Source of the DNA: Streptomyces carminius | GTDB taxonomy: Bacteria > Actinomycetota > Actinomycetes > Streptomycetales > Streptomycetaceae | Reading direction: 5' to 3' | NCBI RefSeq assembly: GCF_002794255.1 | Contig: NZ_PGGW01000010.1 | Coordinates: 1-64,000 of the forward strand | DNA length: 64,000 nucleotides | Shown: positions 46,215 through 55,094 of the stretch, piece by piece | How the letters are laid out: each line of letters opens with the position of its first letter | Numbering within the stretch: position 1 is the first letter of the stretch | Notes under the pieces: model-generated | Told to the model about the DNA's origin: nothing | Databases searched by the model: none | What the model saw: the letters and a program-made list of their open reading frames with translations, nothing else | Program-made: the position numbers and the translations under genes

Positions 46215-46301
46215 CGCTGGTGGCCCGTCGGCTCCCTCGCCGGCGGTGTTCTTGGAGCTGAACCCGGAACGCCGAGGCCGGGCGGTAGCAGTATCGGCAG
46301 G

Positions 46302-46565
46302 ATGGAGAGCATGAGTGAGGCCACCGGAAAGTACTCCATGCCGCGTGACATCGCGGAGGCGGCTCGTGCCCGCAGCGGTCCGTCCGGGTTCTCCGCCTAT
46401 GTGGCCGCGGCTGTCGCCCGTCAGATCGAGAGGGACAACCTCAACGAACTCATCGCCGTCGCGGAGGCCGAGCACGGCCTCGTCACCGATGAGGAGATCC
46501 AGCAGAAGCGCGACGAGCTGACGCGTCTCCGCCGGGAACAGGCCACCGGAGCGGACTCCGTGTGA
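46302..46565 (+). CDS. Antitoxin-like protein of a VapBC-type pair
   Basis: An 87-residue small protein (KYSMPRDIAEAARARSGPSG, FSAYVAAAVARQIERDNLNE) with a ribbon-helix-helix-like N-terminus and an acidic/basic helical tail. It ends ATGA-like over the next gene: the toxin GTG at 46562 overlaps its stop. Such antitoxins repress their own operon and block the toxin. The ATG at 46302 is used; an ATG at 46311 is an alternative. Confidence 0.78.
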   Translation: MESMSEATGKYSMPRDIAEAARARSGPSGFSAYVAAAVARQIERDNLNELIAVAEAEHGLVTDEEIQQKRDELTRLRREQATGADSV

Positions 46566-46858
46566 CGCGTACCTCCGCCACACCGGGTGGGACTCTGGTG
46601 CTGGACGGCGAAGGTCTCGCCAAGGCGGTACTGCGGGACCGGGACGTGACGAGGTGGCCGGCTCTCGCGGCCGCGGACGACATGCGTGTGATCACCAGCG
46701 CCGCGACCCTTGTGGAGGTCGTGCATCCGCGGATCAGGCGTCCGGCACTGGAGTGGACCCTGTCACGCATGGTCGTTGAGCTGGTGACCATCCTCACCTC
46801 GGACCCCGACGATCTGATGACTCTGTGCGGCAGTCGCGCCGCAGTCGCCAAGGTCTGA
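46562..46858 (+). CDS. VapC-like PIN-domain toxin, apparently internally deleted
   Basis: A 98-residue remnant-like PIN protein. PIN-domain ribonucleases are usually about 130-140 residues with four acidic residues. Here the first Asp (Asp15 in LVLDGEG), an early Glu (Glu52 in LVEVVHPR) and the last segment (TILTSDPDDL) are present. The central stretch that normally carries another catalytic Asp between them is missing: WTLSRMVVELV runs directly into TILTS. It is coupled to the antitoxin by GTGA. It is likely inactive, although the frame is intact. Confidence 0.72.
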   Translation: MTRTSATPGGTLVLDGEGLAKAVLRDRDVTRWPALAAADDMRVITSAATLVEVVHPRIRRPALEWTLSRMVVELVTILTSDPDDLMTLCGSRAAVAKV

Positions 46859-46891
46859 GCCGAGGGCGCGTGGGTCCTCGCGACCTCCCGC

Positions 46892-47176
46892 TCAGGGCGC
46901 CTCGACGCCCGACGCCCGGTACTTCGCGACCTGCGCCTCGCGGATCGCGGCCGTCTGGGCCGGGGCCGGACCGGAGCCGCGGAAGCGGTGCAGGTCCTCG
47001 TCGGACTCCCAGCGCTCGTAGACGTTGATCCGCCCGGCGTCCAGCGGGTCGGCCGACAGTGCGAAGTCCAGGCAGCCGGGCGTGCTCCGGGCCTGTTCGA
47101 CGACGGCCCGGCAGCCGTCCAGATAGCCGTCGCGGACCTCGGGGTCCACATGAATCGAGCCGGACACGATGAGCAT
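46892..47176 (-). CDS. Antibiotic biosynthesis monooxygenase (ABM) domain protein
   Basis: A 94-residue ferredoxin-like dimeric ABM-fold protein (LIVSGSIHVDPEVRDGYLDG; TPGCLDFALSADPLDAGRIN; YERWESDEDLHRF). Members oxidise quinol-type substrates without cofactors or degrade haem-like molecules; the substrate here is unknown. TGGAGGAC precedes the ATG at 47176. It lies downstream of the mini-GntR genes on the same strand, with 99 bp between. Confidence 0.85.
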   Translation of the reverse strand: MLIVSGSIHVDPEVRDGYLDGCRAVVEQARSTPGCLDFALSADPLDAGRINVYERWESDEDLHRFRGSGPAPAQTAAIREAQVAKYRASGVEAP

Positions 47177-47275
47177 GCCGTCCTCCAGGGAGTGTGCGGT
47201 TCTGCTCCCGGTAGGACGGGCGGGCGGCCGGGAAGTCATCGGCCGACCCGGTGACGGCTGCGCAGGCTCCGGCGC

Positions 47276-47548
47276 TTACTCGTCCGTGTCGTCATCCGGC
47301 TTCCACGCGACGAACGTTCCGCGCGCGGGCATCGTGACCAGCACGCCCTGTTCGCGGAGCAGAGCGATCGCTCGCCGTGCAGTGCCGATGGCTGCGCCGT
47401 ACTCCTCTGCCATGGCGCGCTCGCCTGCCAGGCGGGCGCCCAGGGGAAGCCTGCCCGAGTTGATATCGGCCACGATCGCGGCTGCCACCTGCCGGTGGAT
47501 GTACTCCGGCGACATGTGGTCGATGGGGCTCCGCTCACGCATGGTCAT
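47276..47548 (-). CDS. Mini-GntR winged-helix protein (second of pair)
   Basis: A 90-residue protein consisting of little more than a GntR winged helix-turn-helix (YIHRQVAAAIVADINSGRLP, AMAEEYGAAIGTARRAIALL, wing VLVTMPARGTFVAWK). It lacks the usual effector-binding domain. The ATG overlaps the stop of the upstream GntR gene (ATGA), so the two may form a heterodimer. Similar length and sequence suggest tandem duplication. Confidence 0.82.
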   Translation of the reverse strand: MTMRERSPIDHMSPEYIHRQVAAAIVADINSGRLPLGARLAGERAMAEEYGAAIGTARRAIALLREQGVLVTMPARGTFVAWKPDDDTDE

Positions 47549-47766
47549 CCATCCGCGTCGGTCACGAATGATCCCTTGTGCGGCAACGTCTCGATGAGCC
47601 CGCGCTCGCGGAGATCGCGCAACGCCCGCCGGACGGTCCGGTCGGCGACGCCGTACATCTCCGCGAGCCGAATGATGCTCGGCAGCGCTCCACCAGGCGG
47701 GATGCGTCCGGACTCGATGTCCTGCTCGATCTCCCGTGCTACCCGCTGCCACTCGTACTCGGCCAT
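47545..47766 (-). CDS. Mini-GntR winged-helix protein (first of pair)
   Basis: A 73-residue GntR-type DNA-binding domain alone (QRVAREIEQDIESGRIPPGG, LAEMYGVADRTVRRALRDLR, wing ETLPHKGSFVTDADG). No ligand domain. It is coupled to the next mini-GntR gene by ATGA. Candidate operator TACC-GT-GGTA lies upstream at 47837-47846. Confidence 0.82.
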   Translation of the reverse strand: MAEYEWQRVAREIEQDIESGRIPPGGALPSIIRLAEMYGVADRTVRRALRDLRERGLIETLPHKGSFVTDADG

Positions 47767-47836
47767 GTCTCCAGCGTTGCGCGGTCCACCGAAGGCTGCA
47801 TCGGCGGACCGTGGTGCGCCGCGAACGCCCGTGGTC

Positions 47837-47846
47837 TACCGTGGTA
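47837..47846. promoter_or_regulatory. Candidate GntR operator
   Basis: TACC-GT-GGTA is a perfect palindrome, embedded in two GTGGT direct repeats (47831-47835 and 47841-47845). It sits between the mini-GntR pair and the divergent small genes, about 70 bp from each. GTGGT...GGTAC elements resemble GntR sites in Streptomyces. Confidence 0.5.
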
Positions 47847-47917
47847 CATAGAAAAGAGACCCCGGCGCCGCTGGCACGGCCCGGGGCGTGGCCGATCGCT
47901 GCAAAGGAGCGACCAGC

Positions 47918-48145
47918 ATGAGGCATCGTATTCGCCGCCTCGTCGAAATGTTCGGCCCCGGAAACGGGAAGCACCGCCGGACGCCGAGTCACTGCCCGCC
48001 ACGGCTGGCGACCATCGAGTTCCCGCCGCCGCTGCCACCGGTCATGGGCGGTCGCCCGCGTCCCGCCGCAGTGGTCGACTCCCCGCTGGTGCGGCCGTGG
48101 GCGCCCGCGCCCAGGCGGCGCCGTCTGGTGGTGGTCGGCCGGTGA
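47918..48145 (+). CDS. Small basic Pro/Arg-rich protein
   Basis: A 75-residue protein of unknown function (MRHRIRRLVEMFGPGNGKHR; PPPLPPVMGGRPRPAA). AAAGGAGC precedes the ATG. The stop overlaps the next gene (GTGA). It lies in a pair divergent from the mini-GntR genes. Many Streptomyces genomes have such small genes beside GntR-type regulators, from general memory. Confidence 0.6.
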   Translation: MRHRIRRLVEMFGPGNGKHRRTPSHCPPRLATIEFPPPLPPVMGGRPRPAAVVDSPLVRPWAPAPRRRRLVVVGR

Positions 48146-48396
48146 CCGCCGTGAATCCGCCCGCCGCGCCCACCGAACCCGCCGCGGCCGACGACATCCG
48201 TATGACGCTGCGGGTGTCACGCGACGGCGGACGTACCTGGGGGCCGGTGACCGTGGTCCGGAGCGGCGGCGGCGTACCGGCGCTGGACACCATGGCGTAC
48301 CCGCCGTGCGCGTGCCCGCGCTGCGCGCCGGACCGGGCCCGTGACCGTCGCGTCACGGCGGCCCTGCGCCGCGTCAACCGGCGCTTCCACCGTTGA
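48142..48396 (+). CDS. Small protein with a C-x-C-x2-C motif
   Basis: An 84-residue protein. RMTLRVSRDGGRTWGPVTVV forms a short beta region; CACPRCAPDRARD supplies three closely spaced Cys residues that could bind a metal with a partner. Basic C-terminus. GTG start overlaps the previous stop. Function unknown. Confidence 0.62.
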   Translation: MTAVNPPAAPTEPAAADDIRMTLRVSRDGGRTWGPVTVVRSGGGVPALDTMAYPPCACPRCAPDRARDRRVTAALRRVNRRFHR

Positions 48397-48462
48397 GGCG
48401 CCCGACACCGCTCCGGCCACCGCGCCCACGGACTCCGCCGGGCGCGGTGGCAGGATGGATGG

Positions 48463-50319
48463 ATGGCGAAACGCGTACGTGTCCGGGCTCCCGAGCTGGT
48501 CGGGGCGGGTGGCTGGCTCAACACCGGCGGTAAGGAACTGTCCCTGGCGGACCTCCGAGGTCGTGTCACCGTGCTCGACTTCTGGACGTTCTGCTGCATC
48601 AACTGCCTGCACGTCATCGACGAGCTGCGCGAGCTGGAGGAGAAGTACAAGGACACCGTCGTGGTGATCGGCGTCCACTCGCCGAAGTTCGTCCACGAGG
48701 CCGACCACGCGGCCGTCGTGGACGCCGTCGAGCGCTACGGGGTGCACCACCCCGTGCTGGACGACCCCGAGCTGGCCACCTGGAAGCAGTACGCGGTACG
48801 CGCCTGGCCGACCCTCGTCGTCATCGACCCCGAGGGCTACGTCGTCGCCCAGCACGCGGGCGAGGGCCATGTCCACGCCATCGAGAAGCTGGTGACGGAG
48901 TTGGAAGCCGAGCACGCCGCCAAGGGCACGCTGCGGCGCGGCGAGGGCCCGTACGTGCCGCCGGAGCCGGAGCCCACCGATCTGCGCTTCCCCGGCAAGG
49001 CGCTCGTCCTGCCGACCGGGAACGTGCTGGTCAGCGATACCACCCGGCACCAGTTGGTGGAGCTGGAGCCGGACGGCGAGACCGTCGTGCGGCGGATCGG
49101 CGACGGCACGCGCGGGCTGGTGGACGGCCCGGCGGGCACGGCGCGGTTCAGCGAGCCGCAGGGCCTGGCCCTGCTCCCGGACGGCCGGGTCGCCGTCGCC
49201 GACACCGTCAACCACGCGCTGCGGGCGTACGACCCGGCCGGCGGCGGGGTGAGCACACTGGCCGGGACGGGCCGCCAGTGGTGGCAGGGCTCGTCCGTCT
49301 CCGGCCCGGCGCGCGAGACGGACCTGTCCTCGCCGTGGGACGTGGCCTGGTGGGCGGACCGGCTGTGGATCGCGATGGCCGGGGTGCACCAGCTCTGGGC
49401 GTACGACCCGGCCGCCGGCACCGTGTCCGTCGCGGCGGGCACCACCAACGAGGGCCTGGTGGACGGCCCGTCGGGCGAGGCGTGGTTCGCGCAGCCGTCC
49501 GGGCTGGCGGCGGACGGCGACCGGCTGTGGGTGGCCGACTCCGAGACCTCGGCCCTGCGGTGGGTCGAGCGTGACGGCGACACCGACGGCTTCACGGTCC
49601 GTACGGCCGTCGGCACCGGACTGTTCGACTTCGGCCACCGGGACGGCCCGGCCGGGCAGGCGCTGCTCCAGCACCCCCTGGGCGTCACCGTCCTGCCCGA
49701 CCGGAGCGTGGCGGTGTGCGACACCTACAACCACGCGCTGCGCCGCTACGACCCGGCCACCGGCGAGGTCACCACGCTCGCCACGGACCTGCGCGAGCCC
49801 TCGGGAGCGGCCCTCGTCGGGGACGACATCCTGGTCGTGGAGTCCGCCCGGCACCGGCTGACCCGGCTGCGGCTGCCGGAGGAGGCGGTACGCGTCGAGG
49901 CCGTCGCCCACCGCACCCGGCGCGAGGCGACCGAGGTGGCGCCGGGGCGGCTGCGGCTGGACGTGGTCTTCCAGGCCCCGCCCGGCCAGAAGCTCGACGT
50001 CCGGTACGGCCCGGCCACCCGGCTGCTGGTCAGCGCCACCCCGCCGGAGCTGCTGGCGGACGGCGCGGGTCAGGGCACCGAGCTGACCCGCGAACTGGTG
50101 CTCGCGGACACCCTCGACGGTGGTGCGGCCGAGGGCGTGCTGCACGTCTCGGCGATGGCGGCGTCCTGCGACGACGACCCGGACATCGAATACCCGGCCT
50201 GCCACGTCCACCAGCAGGACTGGGGCGTGCCGGTCCGTGTCACCCCGGCCGGTGCCGAACGGCTGCCGCTGGTCCTGGCGGGGCTGGACGGCGAGGAGGC
50301 GAGGGGGAATCAGGAGTAG
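48463..50319 (+). CDS. Thioredoxin-like protein with NHL repeats
   Basis: A 618-residue protein. The N-terminal 150 residues are a TlpA/AhpC-like thioredoxin fold with redox Cys45-x-x-Cys48 in FCCINC. NHL-type beta-propeller repeats follow to about residue 500 (ALVLPTGNVLVSDTTRHQLV, GLALLPDGRVAVADTVNHAL, GVTVLPDRSVAVCDTYNHAL), then a beta-rich C-terminal domain. It resembles NHLRC2-type proteins. No signal peptide is seen, so it is probably cytoplasmic. The partner is unknown. Confidence 0.88.
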   Translation: MAKRVRVRAPELVGAGGWLNTGGKELSLADLRGRVTVLDFWTFCCINCLHVIDELRELEEKYKDTVVVIGVHSPKFVHEADHAAVVDAVERYGVHHPVLDDPELATWKQYAVRAWPTLVVIDPEGYVVAQHAGEGHVHAIEKLVTELEAEHAAKGTLRRGEGPYVPPEPEPTDLRFPGKALVLPTGNVLVSDTTRHQLVELEPDGETVVRRIGDGTRGLVDGPAGTARFSEPQGLALLPDGRVAVADTVNHALRAYDPAGGGVSTLAGTGRQWWQGSSVSGPARETDLSSPWDVAWWADRLWIAMAGVHQLWAYDPAAGTVSVAAGTTNEGLVDGPSGEAWFAQPSGLAADGDRLWVADSETSALRWVERDGDTDGFTVRTAVGTGLFDFGHRDGPAGQALLQHPLGVTVLPDRSVAVCDTYNHALRRYDPATGEVTTLATDLREPSGAALVGDDILVVESARHRLTRLRLPEEAVRVEAVAHRTRREATEVAPGRLRLDVVFQAPPGQKLDVRYGPATRLLVSATPPELLADGAGQGTELTRELVLADTLDGGAAEGVLHVSAMAASCDDDPDIEYPACHVHQQDWGVPVRVTPAGAERLPLVLAGLDGEEARGNQE

Positions 50320-50408
50320 GGGATCCGGCGGCCACGGCGCCGTACCGCCCGGCGCGAGAGGCGCCCTGAACCGCCGTCAGGCGGGCGCCGGGCAGGCGCG
50401 CACACGCC

Positions 50409-50447
50409 GATGCGGCCCGGTCGTCCTCTCGGTGACCGGGCCGCATC
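50409..50447. terminator. Hairpin between convergent genes
   Basis: GATGCGGCCCGGTC (50409-50422) pairs perfectly with GACCGGGCCGCATC (50434-50447) around an 11-nt loop. It lies between the thioredoxin-NHL gene and the convergent small membrane gene. Confidence 0.75.
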
Positions 50448-50516
50448 GGGATTCCGAATCCGCTTCCTGCTCCGCTGTGCCCGTTCCCGGGCCGGGGAGT
50501 GCCGCTCCCCGGGGCG

Positions 50517-50747
50517 TCAGGTGTACCACTCGTGGCGGTGCGCCTCCTCGACGACCGGGGCCGCCGGACTCGGCGGCTGCATGCGGCGGCGCTTGAAGAT
50601 GCTCACGTATGACGCCAGTCCGATGAAGCCGACTGCCATCAGGATCAGACCGACCACATCGAGGTTGACCCCCGAGATGTCCAGGCTCACTGCGAAGGTG
50701 AGGATCGCGCCCACTGCGATCAGTACGATGGTCAGTGCCATCCCCAT
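50517..50747 (-). CDS. DUF6458-like small membrane protein
   Basis: A 76-residue membrane protein. Two helices (residues 3-22 and 28-50) with a short loop (SLDISGVNLDVVG) and a Pro/Glu/His tail. This matches the small actinobacterial DUF6458 pattern. Function is unknown. It starts with ATG at 50747 and is convergent with the thioredoxin-NHL gene. Confidence 0.8.
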   Translation of the reverse strand: MGMALTIVLIAVGAILTFAVSLDISGVNLDVVGLILMAVGFIGLASYVSIFKRRRMQPPSPAAPVVEEAHRHEWYT

Positions 50748-50849
50748 GGGTAACCGCCTCCGTCCGGCTGGCTGTTGATGGCTCGTTCAATCAGCCGGAT
50801 ACCCCCGTACGGCCTGGGCATTCAGAGCACGTTCCGCGCCGCCCGCCGG

Positions 50850-52154
50850 TCAGCCGGTGAGGAAGGCCGTCAGGGCGTTCGCCAGCAGGTGCGGGTCGTC
50901 GGCGCCGCACAGCTCCCGGGCGGAGTGCATCGACAGGATCGCCACCCCGATGTCCACGGTGGTGATGCCGTGCCGGGCGGCGGTGATGGGGCCGATGGTG
51001 GTGCCGCAGGGCATGGCGTTGTTGGAGACGAAGGACTGCCAGGGCACCCCGGCCCGCTCGCAGGCCGCCGCGAAGATCGCGCGGCCGGTGCCGTCGGTGG
51101 CGTAGCGCTGGTTGACGTTGACCTTGAGGATCGGACCGCGGTTGGGCATCGGGTGGTGCCCCGGGTCGTGGCGCTCGGCGTAGTTGGGGTGCACGGCGTG
51201 GCCGGTGTCCGAGGACATGCACACGGTGTCGGCGTACGCCCGCGCGCGGTCCTCCGGGGTGCCGCCGCGCGTCAGGACCGAGCGTTCCAGCACGGTGCCC
51301 AGCAGCGGGCCCTCGGCGCCGGTGTCGGACTGGCTGCCGTTCTCCTCGTGGTCGAAGGCGGCCAGCACCGGGACGTACGGCAGGGCGCCGCCCGTCTCCC
51401 GGTCGTGTGCCGCGGCGGCCGTCAGCGCCGCCGTACCGGCGTGGACGGACAGCAGGTTGTCCATGCGCGGCCCGGCGAGCAGCTCGCGGTCGCGGCCGAG
51501 GTAGGCGGGCGGTTCGACGGGGTGGACCATCAGGTCCCAGCCGGTGACGTCCGCGGCGTCCGCTCCGGCCTCGGCGGCGAGGAAGTCGATCAGCTCGCCC
51601 TCGCGCGGCTCGCCCAGGCCCCACACGGGGGTCATGTGGCGCTGCCGGTCCAGCTTCAGGCCGCTGTTGGCCTCCCGGTCCAGGTGGATGGCGAGCTGCG
51701 GGACGCGCAGCAGCGGGCGGTCCACGTTCACCAGGCGGGTGGTGCCGTCGCGCAGGACCAGCCGGCCGGCCAGGCCCAGGTCGCGGTCGAGCCAGGTGTT
51801 GAGCAGGGTGCCGCCGTAGATCTCGACGGCCACCTGGCGCCAGCCGGACGAGCCGGTGTCCGGGACGGGCTTGACCCGCAGGGTCGGGGAGTCGGTGTGC
51901 GCGCCGACGATCCGGAAGGGGGTGGCGGGGGAGGAGCCCCCGGGCACGTACCAGGCGATGATCGCGCCGCCGCGCAGCACGTACCTCCCGCCGGTCCCGC
52001 CGTCCCAGGCGTCGCTCTCGGCGAGCCGCCGGAAACCGGCCTTCTCCAGCCGCTCGGCGGCGGTCGCCACCGCGTGGTACGGGGTGGGCGAGGCCGTCAG
52101 GAAGGACACCAGGTCGTCGGTGTGTCCACGGTCGAAGCGGCGGGAAGTGCTCAT
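50850..52154 (-). CDS. M18-family aminopeptidase
   Basis: A 434-residue metallopeptidase that removes N-terminal residues, typically acidic or hydrophobic, from peptides. Zinc-site signatures are in GAHTDSPTLRVKP (His), LAGPRMDNLLSVH (Asp), AAFDHEENGSQSD (Glu) and NNAMPCGTTIGP. Length is typical. The ATG at 52154 is chosen; an in-frame start at 52166 adds only four residues. Confidence 0.92.
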   Translation of the reverse strand: MSTSRRFDRGHTDDLVSFLTASPTPYHAVATAAERLEKAGFRRLAESDAWDGGTGGRYVLRGGAIIAWYVPGGSSPATPFRIVGAHTDSPTLRVKPVPDTGSSGWRQVAVEIYGGTLLNTWLDRDLGLAGRLVLRDGTTRLVNVDRPLLRVPQLAIHLDREANSGLKLDRQRHMTPVWGLGEPREGELIDFLAAEAGADAADVTGWDLMVHPVEPPAYLGRDRELLAGPRMDNLLSVHAGTAALTAAAAHDRETGGALPYVPVLAAFDHEENGSQSDTGAEGPLLGTVLERSVLTRGGTPEDRARAYADTVCMSSDTGHAVHPNYAERHDPGHHPMPNRGPILKVNVNQRYATDGTGRAIFAAACERAGVPWQSFVSNNAMPCGTTIGPITAARHGITTVDIGVAILSMHSARELCGADDPHLLANALTAFLTG

Positions 52155-52227
52155 GGGCCACAGCATACGAACGGGGCCGTGCGGACGCGCAGGGGACCGG
52201 GACCCGGGCGGGGCGGGCCGGACATGG

Positions 52228-52272
52228 GTGCGGGGCGTCGTTCCCCCCTGACCTGGGAACGACGCCCCGCAC
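52228..52272. terminator. Hairpin terminator before the acyl-CoA dehydrogenase end
   Basis: Eighteen bases at 52228-52245 pair perfectly with 52255-52272 around a 9-nt loop. It is downstream of the acyl-CoA dehydrogenase (minus) and upstream of the aminopeptidase start. Confidence 0.7.
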
Positions 52273-52352
52273 CGCCGGGTGCCTCCCCCGGCGGGGGCGG
52301 CACCCGGAGACCGGTCCGGCCGGCCCGCGCGGCGGGCCGGCGGCTCAGTGGC

Positions 52353-54179
52353 TCAGAAGGCGGACTCGTCCAGCTCCATCACCGACAGGTCGGTGGCCTC
52401 GGTGATCTGCCGCTGGACCGCGACGCCCGGCAGGACGTTCGCCGCGAAGAACTTCGCCGCGGCGATCTTGCCCGTGTAGAACGCCTTGTCCCTGGCGGAG
52501 GCGTCCGGCAGCTTGTCGGCGGCCACGGCGGCGCCCTTGAGCAGCAGGTAGCCGACGACGACGTCACCGGAGGCCATCAGCAGCCCGGTGGTGTTCAGGC
52601 CGACCTTGTAGATGGACTTCACGTCCTTCTCGGTGGCGGCCAGGTCGGTCAGCATGGTGCCGACGATGGCCTCCAGGTCGCCCGCGGCCCTGGCGAGCCG
52701 GTCGCGGGCGTCGGCGAGCTCCTCGCCGCCGGCGGCCTCCGCCAGGAACTTCTTGATCTCCTCGGACAGGGCGGTCAGCGCCTGGCCCTGGTCGCGGACG
52801 ATCTTGCGGAAGAAGTAGTCCTGGCCCTGGATCGCCGTGGTGCCCTCGTAGAGGGTGTCGATCTTGGCGTCCCGGATGTACTGCTCGATCGGGTACTCCT
52901 GCAGGTAGCCGGAGCCGCCGAAGGTCTGCAGGGACTGGGCGAGCTGCTCGTAGGACTTCTCCGAGCCGTAGCCCTTGACGATCGGCAGCAGCAGGTCGTT
53001 GAGGCGCTTGGCTTCGGTGGCGTCCTCGCCGTTCGCCTCCTTGACCTGCACCGCGTCCTGGACGGCTGCGGTGTAGAGCACCAGGGAGCGCATGCCCTCG
53101 GCGTACGCCTTCTGCAGCATCAGCGAGCGGCGCACGTCGGGGTGGTGGGTGATGGTGACGCGCGGGGCGGTCTTGTCCGTGGACCGGGTCAGGTCGGCGC
53201 CCTGGACGCGCTCCTTCGCGTACTCCAGCGCGTTGAGGTAGCCGGTGGAGAGGGTGGCGATGGCCTTCGTGCCGACCATCATCCGCGCGAACTCGATGAT
53301 CTTGAACATCTGGCGGATGCCGTCGTGCTTCTCGCCCATCAGCCAGCCCTTGGCGGGGGCGTTGGCGCCGAAGGTCAGCTCGCAGGTGTTGGAGGCCTTC
53401 AGGCCCATCTTGTGCTCGACGTTGGTGGCGTGGACGCCGTTGCGCCCGCCGAGCTCACCGGTGGACCAGTCGAAGTCGTACTTCGGCACGATGAACAGCG
53501 ACAGGCCCTTGGTGCCCGGGCCGTGGCCCTCGGGGCGGGCGAGGACGAAGTGCACGATGTTCTCGGACATGTCGTGCTCGCCCGAGGTGATGAAGCGCTT
53601 GACGCCCTCGATGTGCCAGCTGCCGTCGTCCTGCCGGACCGCCTTCGTACGGCCGGCGCCGACGTCGGAGCCGGCGTCGGGCTCGGTGAGCACCATGGTG
53701 GAGCCCCACTGCCGGTCCACCATCAGCTGCGCTATCTTCCGCTGCTCCTCGGTGCCCTCCTCGTGCAGGACACCGGCGAAGGCCGGCCCGGACGCGTACA
53801 TCCACACCGCCGGGTTGGCGCCGAGGATGGTCTCGGCGAAGGCCCACAGCAGGGAGCGCGGGGCGTTGGTGCCGCCGATGCCCTCCGGGATGCCCAGCCG
53901 CCACCACTCGGCGTCCATGTATGCCTGGTAGCTCTTCCTGAAGGTGGCCGGGACCGGCGCGGTGCCGGTCTCCGGGTCGAACACCGGCGGGTTGCGGTCG
54001 GCGTCCTCGAAGGAGGCGGCCAGCTCGTTCTCGGCCAGCCGCGCGACCTCGGACAGCACGCTCCTGGCGGTCTCGACGTCCATCTCCGCGAACGGGCCGG
54101 TGCCGTACACCGTGTCACGGCCGAGGACCTCGAAGAGGTTGAACTCGAGGTCGCGGAGATTCGACTTGTAGTGCCCCAT
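52353..54179 (-). CDS. Long-form acyl-CoA dehydrogenase
   Basis: A 608-residue FAD enzyme that introduces the first double bond in beta-oxidation. N-terminal, central ([19 protein letters not shown]) and C-terminal ACAD domains are followed by about 130 residues of extra helical domain, as in the long actinobacterial/proteobacterial subfamily. The active-site base is Glu in [13 protein letters not shown]. No neighbouring thiolase is present. A TACC-N4-GGTA palindrome lies upstream of the start at 54262-54273. Confidence 0.92.
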   Translation of the reverse strand: MGHYKSNLRDLEFNLFEVLGRDTVYGTGPFAEMDVETARSVLSEVARLAENELAASFEDADRNPPVFDPETGTAPVPATFRKSYQAYMDAEWWRLGIPEGIGGTNAPRSLLWAFAETILGANPAVWMYASGPAFAGVLHEEGTEEQRKIAQLMVDRQWGSTMVLTEPDAGSDVGAGRTKAVRQDDGSWHIEGVKRFITSGEHDMSENIVHFVLARPEGHGPGTKGLSLFIVPKYDFDWSTGELGGRNGVHATNVEHKMGLKASNTCELTFGANAPAKGWLMGEKHDGIRQMFKIIEFARMMVGTKAIATLSTGYLNALEYAKERVQGADLTRSTDKTAPRVTITHHPDVRRSLMLQKAYAEGMRSLVLYTAAVQDAVQVKEANGEDATEAKRLNDLLLPIVKGYGSEKSYEQLAQSLQTFGGSGYLQEYPIEQYIRDAKIDTLYEGTTAIQGQDYFFRKIVRDQGQALTALSEEIKKFLAEAAGGEELADARDRLARAAGDLEAIVGTMLTDLAATEKDVKSIYKVGLNTTGLLMASGDVVVGYLLLKGAAVAADKLPDASARDKAFYTGKIAAAKFFAANVLPGVAVQRQITEATDLSVMELDESAF

Positions 54180-54261
54180 GGCGACGGCTCCGTAGTGGGA
54201 TAGACAGGGAGGAGGGGAGTCCTCTTCACAGACGCGTACCGATAAGTAGCTCCCATCATGC

Positions 54262-54273
54262 TACCCGCCGGTA
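54262..54273. promoter_or_regulatory. Candidate operator upstream of the acyl-CoA dehydrogenase
   Basis: TACC-CGCC-GGTA, an inverted repeat in an AT-richer stretch about 85 bp before the minus-strand ATG. Short TACC/GGTA palindromes are a common form of TetR-type site at fatty acid genes; that link is inference. Confidence 0.35.
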
Positions 54274-54438
54274 ATAAGAATCAACCCCATACCTCCCGAC
54301 TGTGACCCAACTCCCCGTGCGGCTCGTCCCCCGGACCGTACCGGGCCGCCGCGCCGCTGTCCGGGCAGATCGCGAAGCCGGGGCCGGAAGCCGCCGGTAC
54401 GGGCATGGGGCGGCCGGGGAGTCAGTACTCTTGCGTCC

Positions 54439-54978
54439 ATGTACGGCTACGACCAGACCGGGAACGCGGGCCGGCACGCCGGTCATCCGGGCCACGGCGG
54501 CCACCCGGGGCACTCCGGGCACTCTGGCCACGGCGCGCACGGTGCGCACGCCGGACAGCAGCAGCACTACGCCCAGCAGCAGCCGCCCTACGGCGAGCAG
54601 CCGCTCTACCCCGAGCCGTCGCCGCCCTCGCTGGCCGAGGCGGTGAAGGCCTTCACCACGGGCGTGCTGACCCCGGAGGACTTCCAGGCGGTCTTCGCCA
54701 CCTCCAAGGTGTACTGCCCGCGCGGTGACACCCCCGGCTTTCTGGCGCTGCACAGCACCCAGCAGCCGGTGATCCCGATGTTCACCACGCTCAAGGAACT
54801 GCGCGCGTACGCGGGCAAGGAGTCCAAGTACTTCGTCATCACCGGCGCGGAGGTGCTCGACCTGCTGCCGTCCGGCTACGGCTTCGTGCTGGACATGGAG
54901 GGCGAGCACCGGATCGTCTTCGACGCCAAGGCGGTGGAGGAGATGGTCGACTTCGCGATGCGCCGGATGTACGGCTGA
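54439..54978 (+). CDS. SseB-domain protein with His/Gly-rich N-terminus
   Basis: A 179-residue protein. Residues 1-60 are low complexity with GHPGHSGHSGHGAH-type repeats and could bind metal. The C-terminal SseB-type domain (SLAEAVKAFTTGVLTPEDFQ, VIPMFTTLKELRAYAG) is common in actinobacteria. Function unknown. Confidence 0.8.
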   Translation: MYGYDQTGNAGRHAGHPGHGGHPGHSGHSGHGAHGAHAGQQQHYAQQQPPYGEQPLYPEPSPPSLAEAVKAFTTGVLTPEDFQAVFATSKVYCPRGDTPGFLALHSTQQPVIPMFTTLKELRAYAGKESKYFVITGAEVLDLLPSGYGFVLDMEGEHRIVFDAKAVEEMVDFAMRRMYG

Positions 54979-55094
54979 CGCCGGGCGCGACCGGCCGCGC
55001 GGCCGGAGCGGGGCACTGGTCTTCGGCGGGGCACTGGCCTTCGGTTGAACATTGAAATATCCTGGGTGTCCCAAGACCTCCCGAGGAGATCCCG

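Larger units (their letters stand above)
45758..46301. other. 544-bp intergenic stretch with operator-like repeats
   Basis: No gene is supported here. It holds the 46004-46043 inverted repeat in an AT-richer patch, and repeat copy B. The lipocalin gene reads left from it and the antitoxin gene right. Confidence 0.55.
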
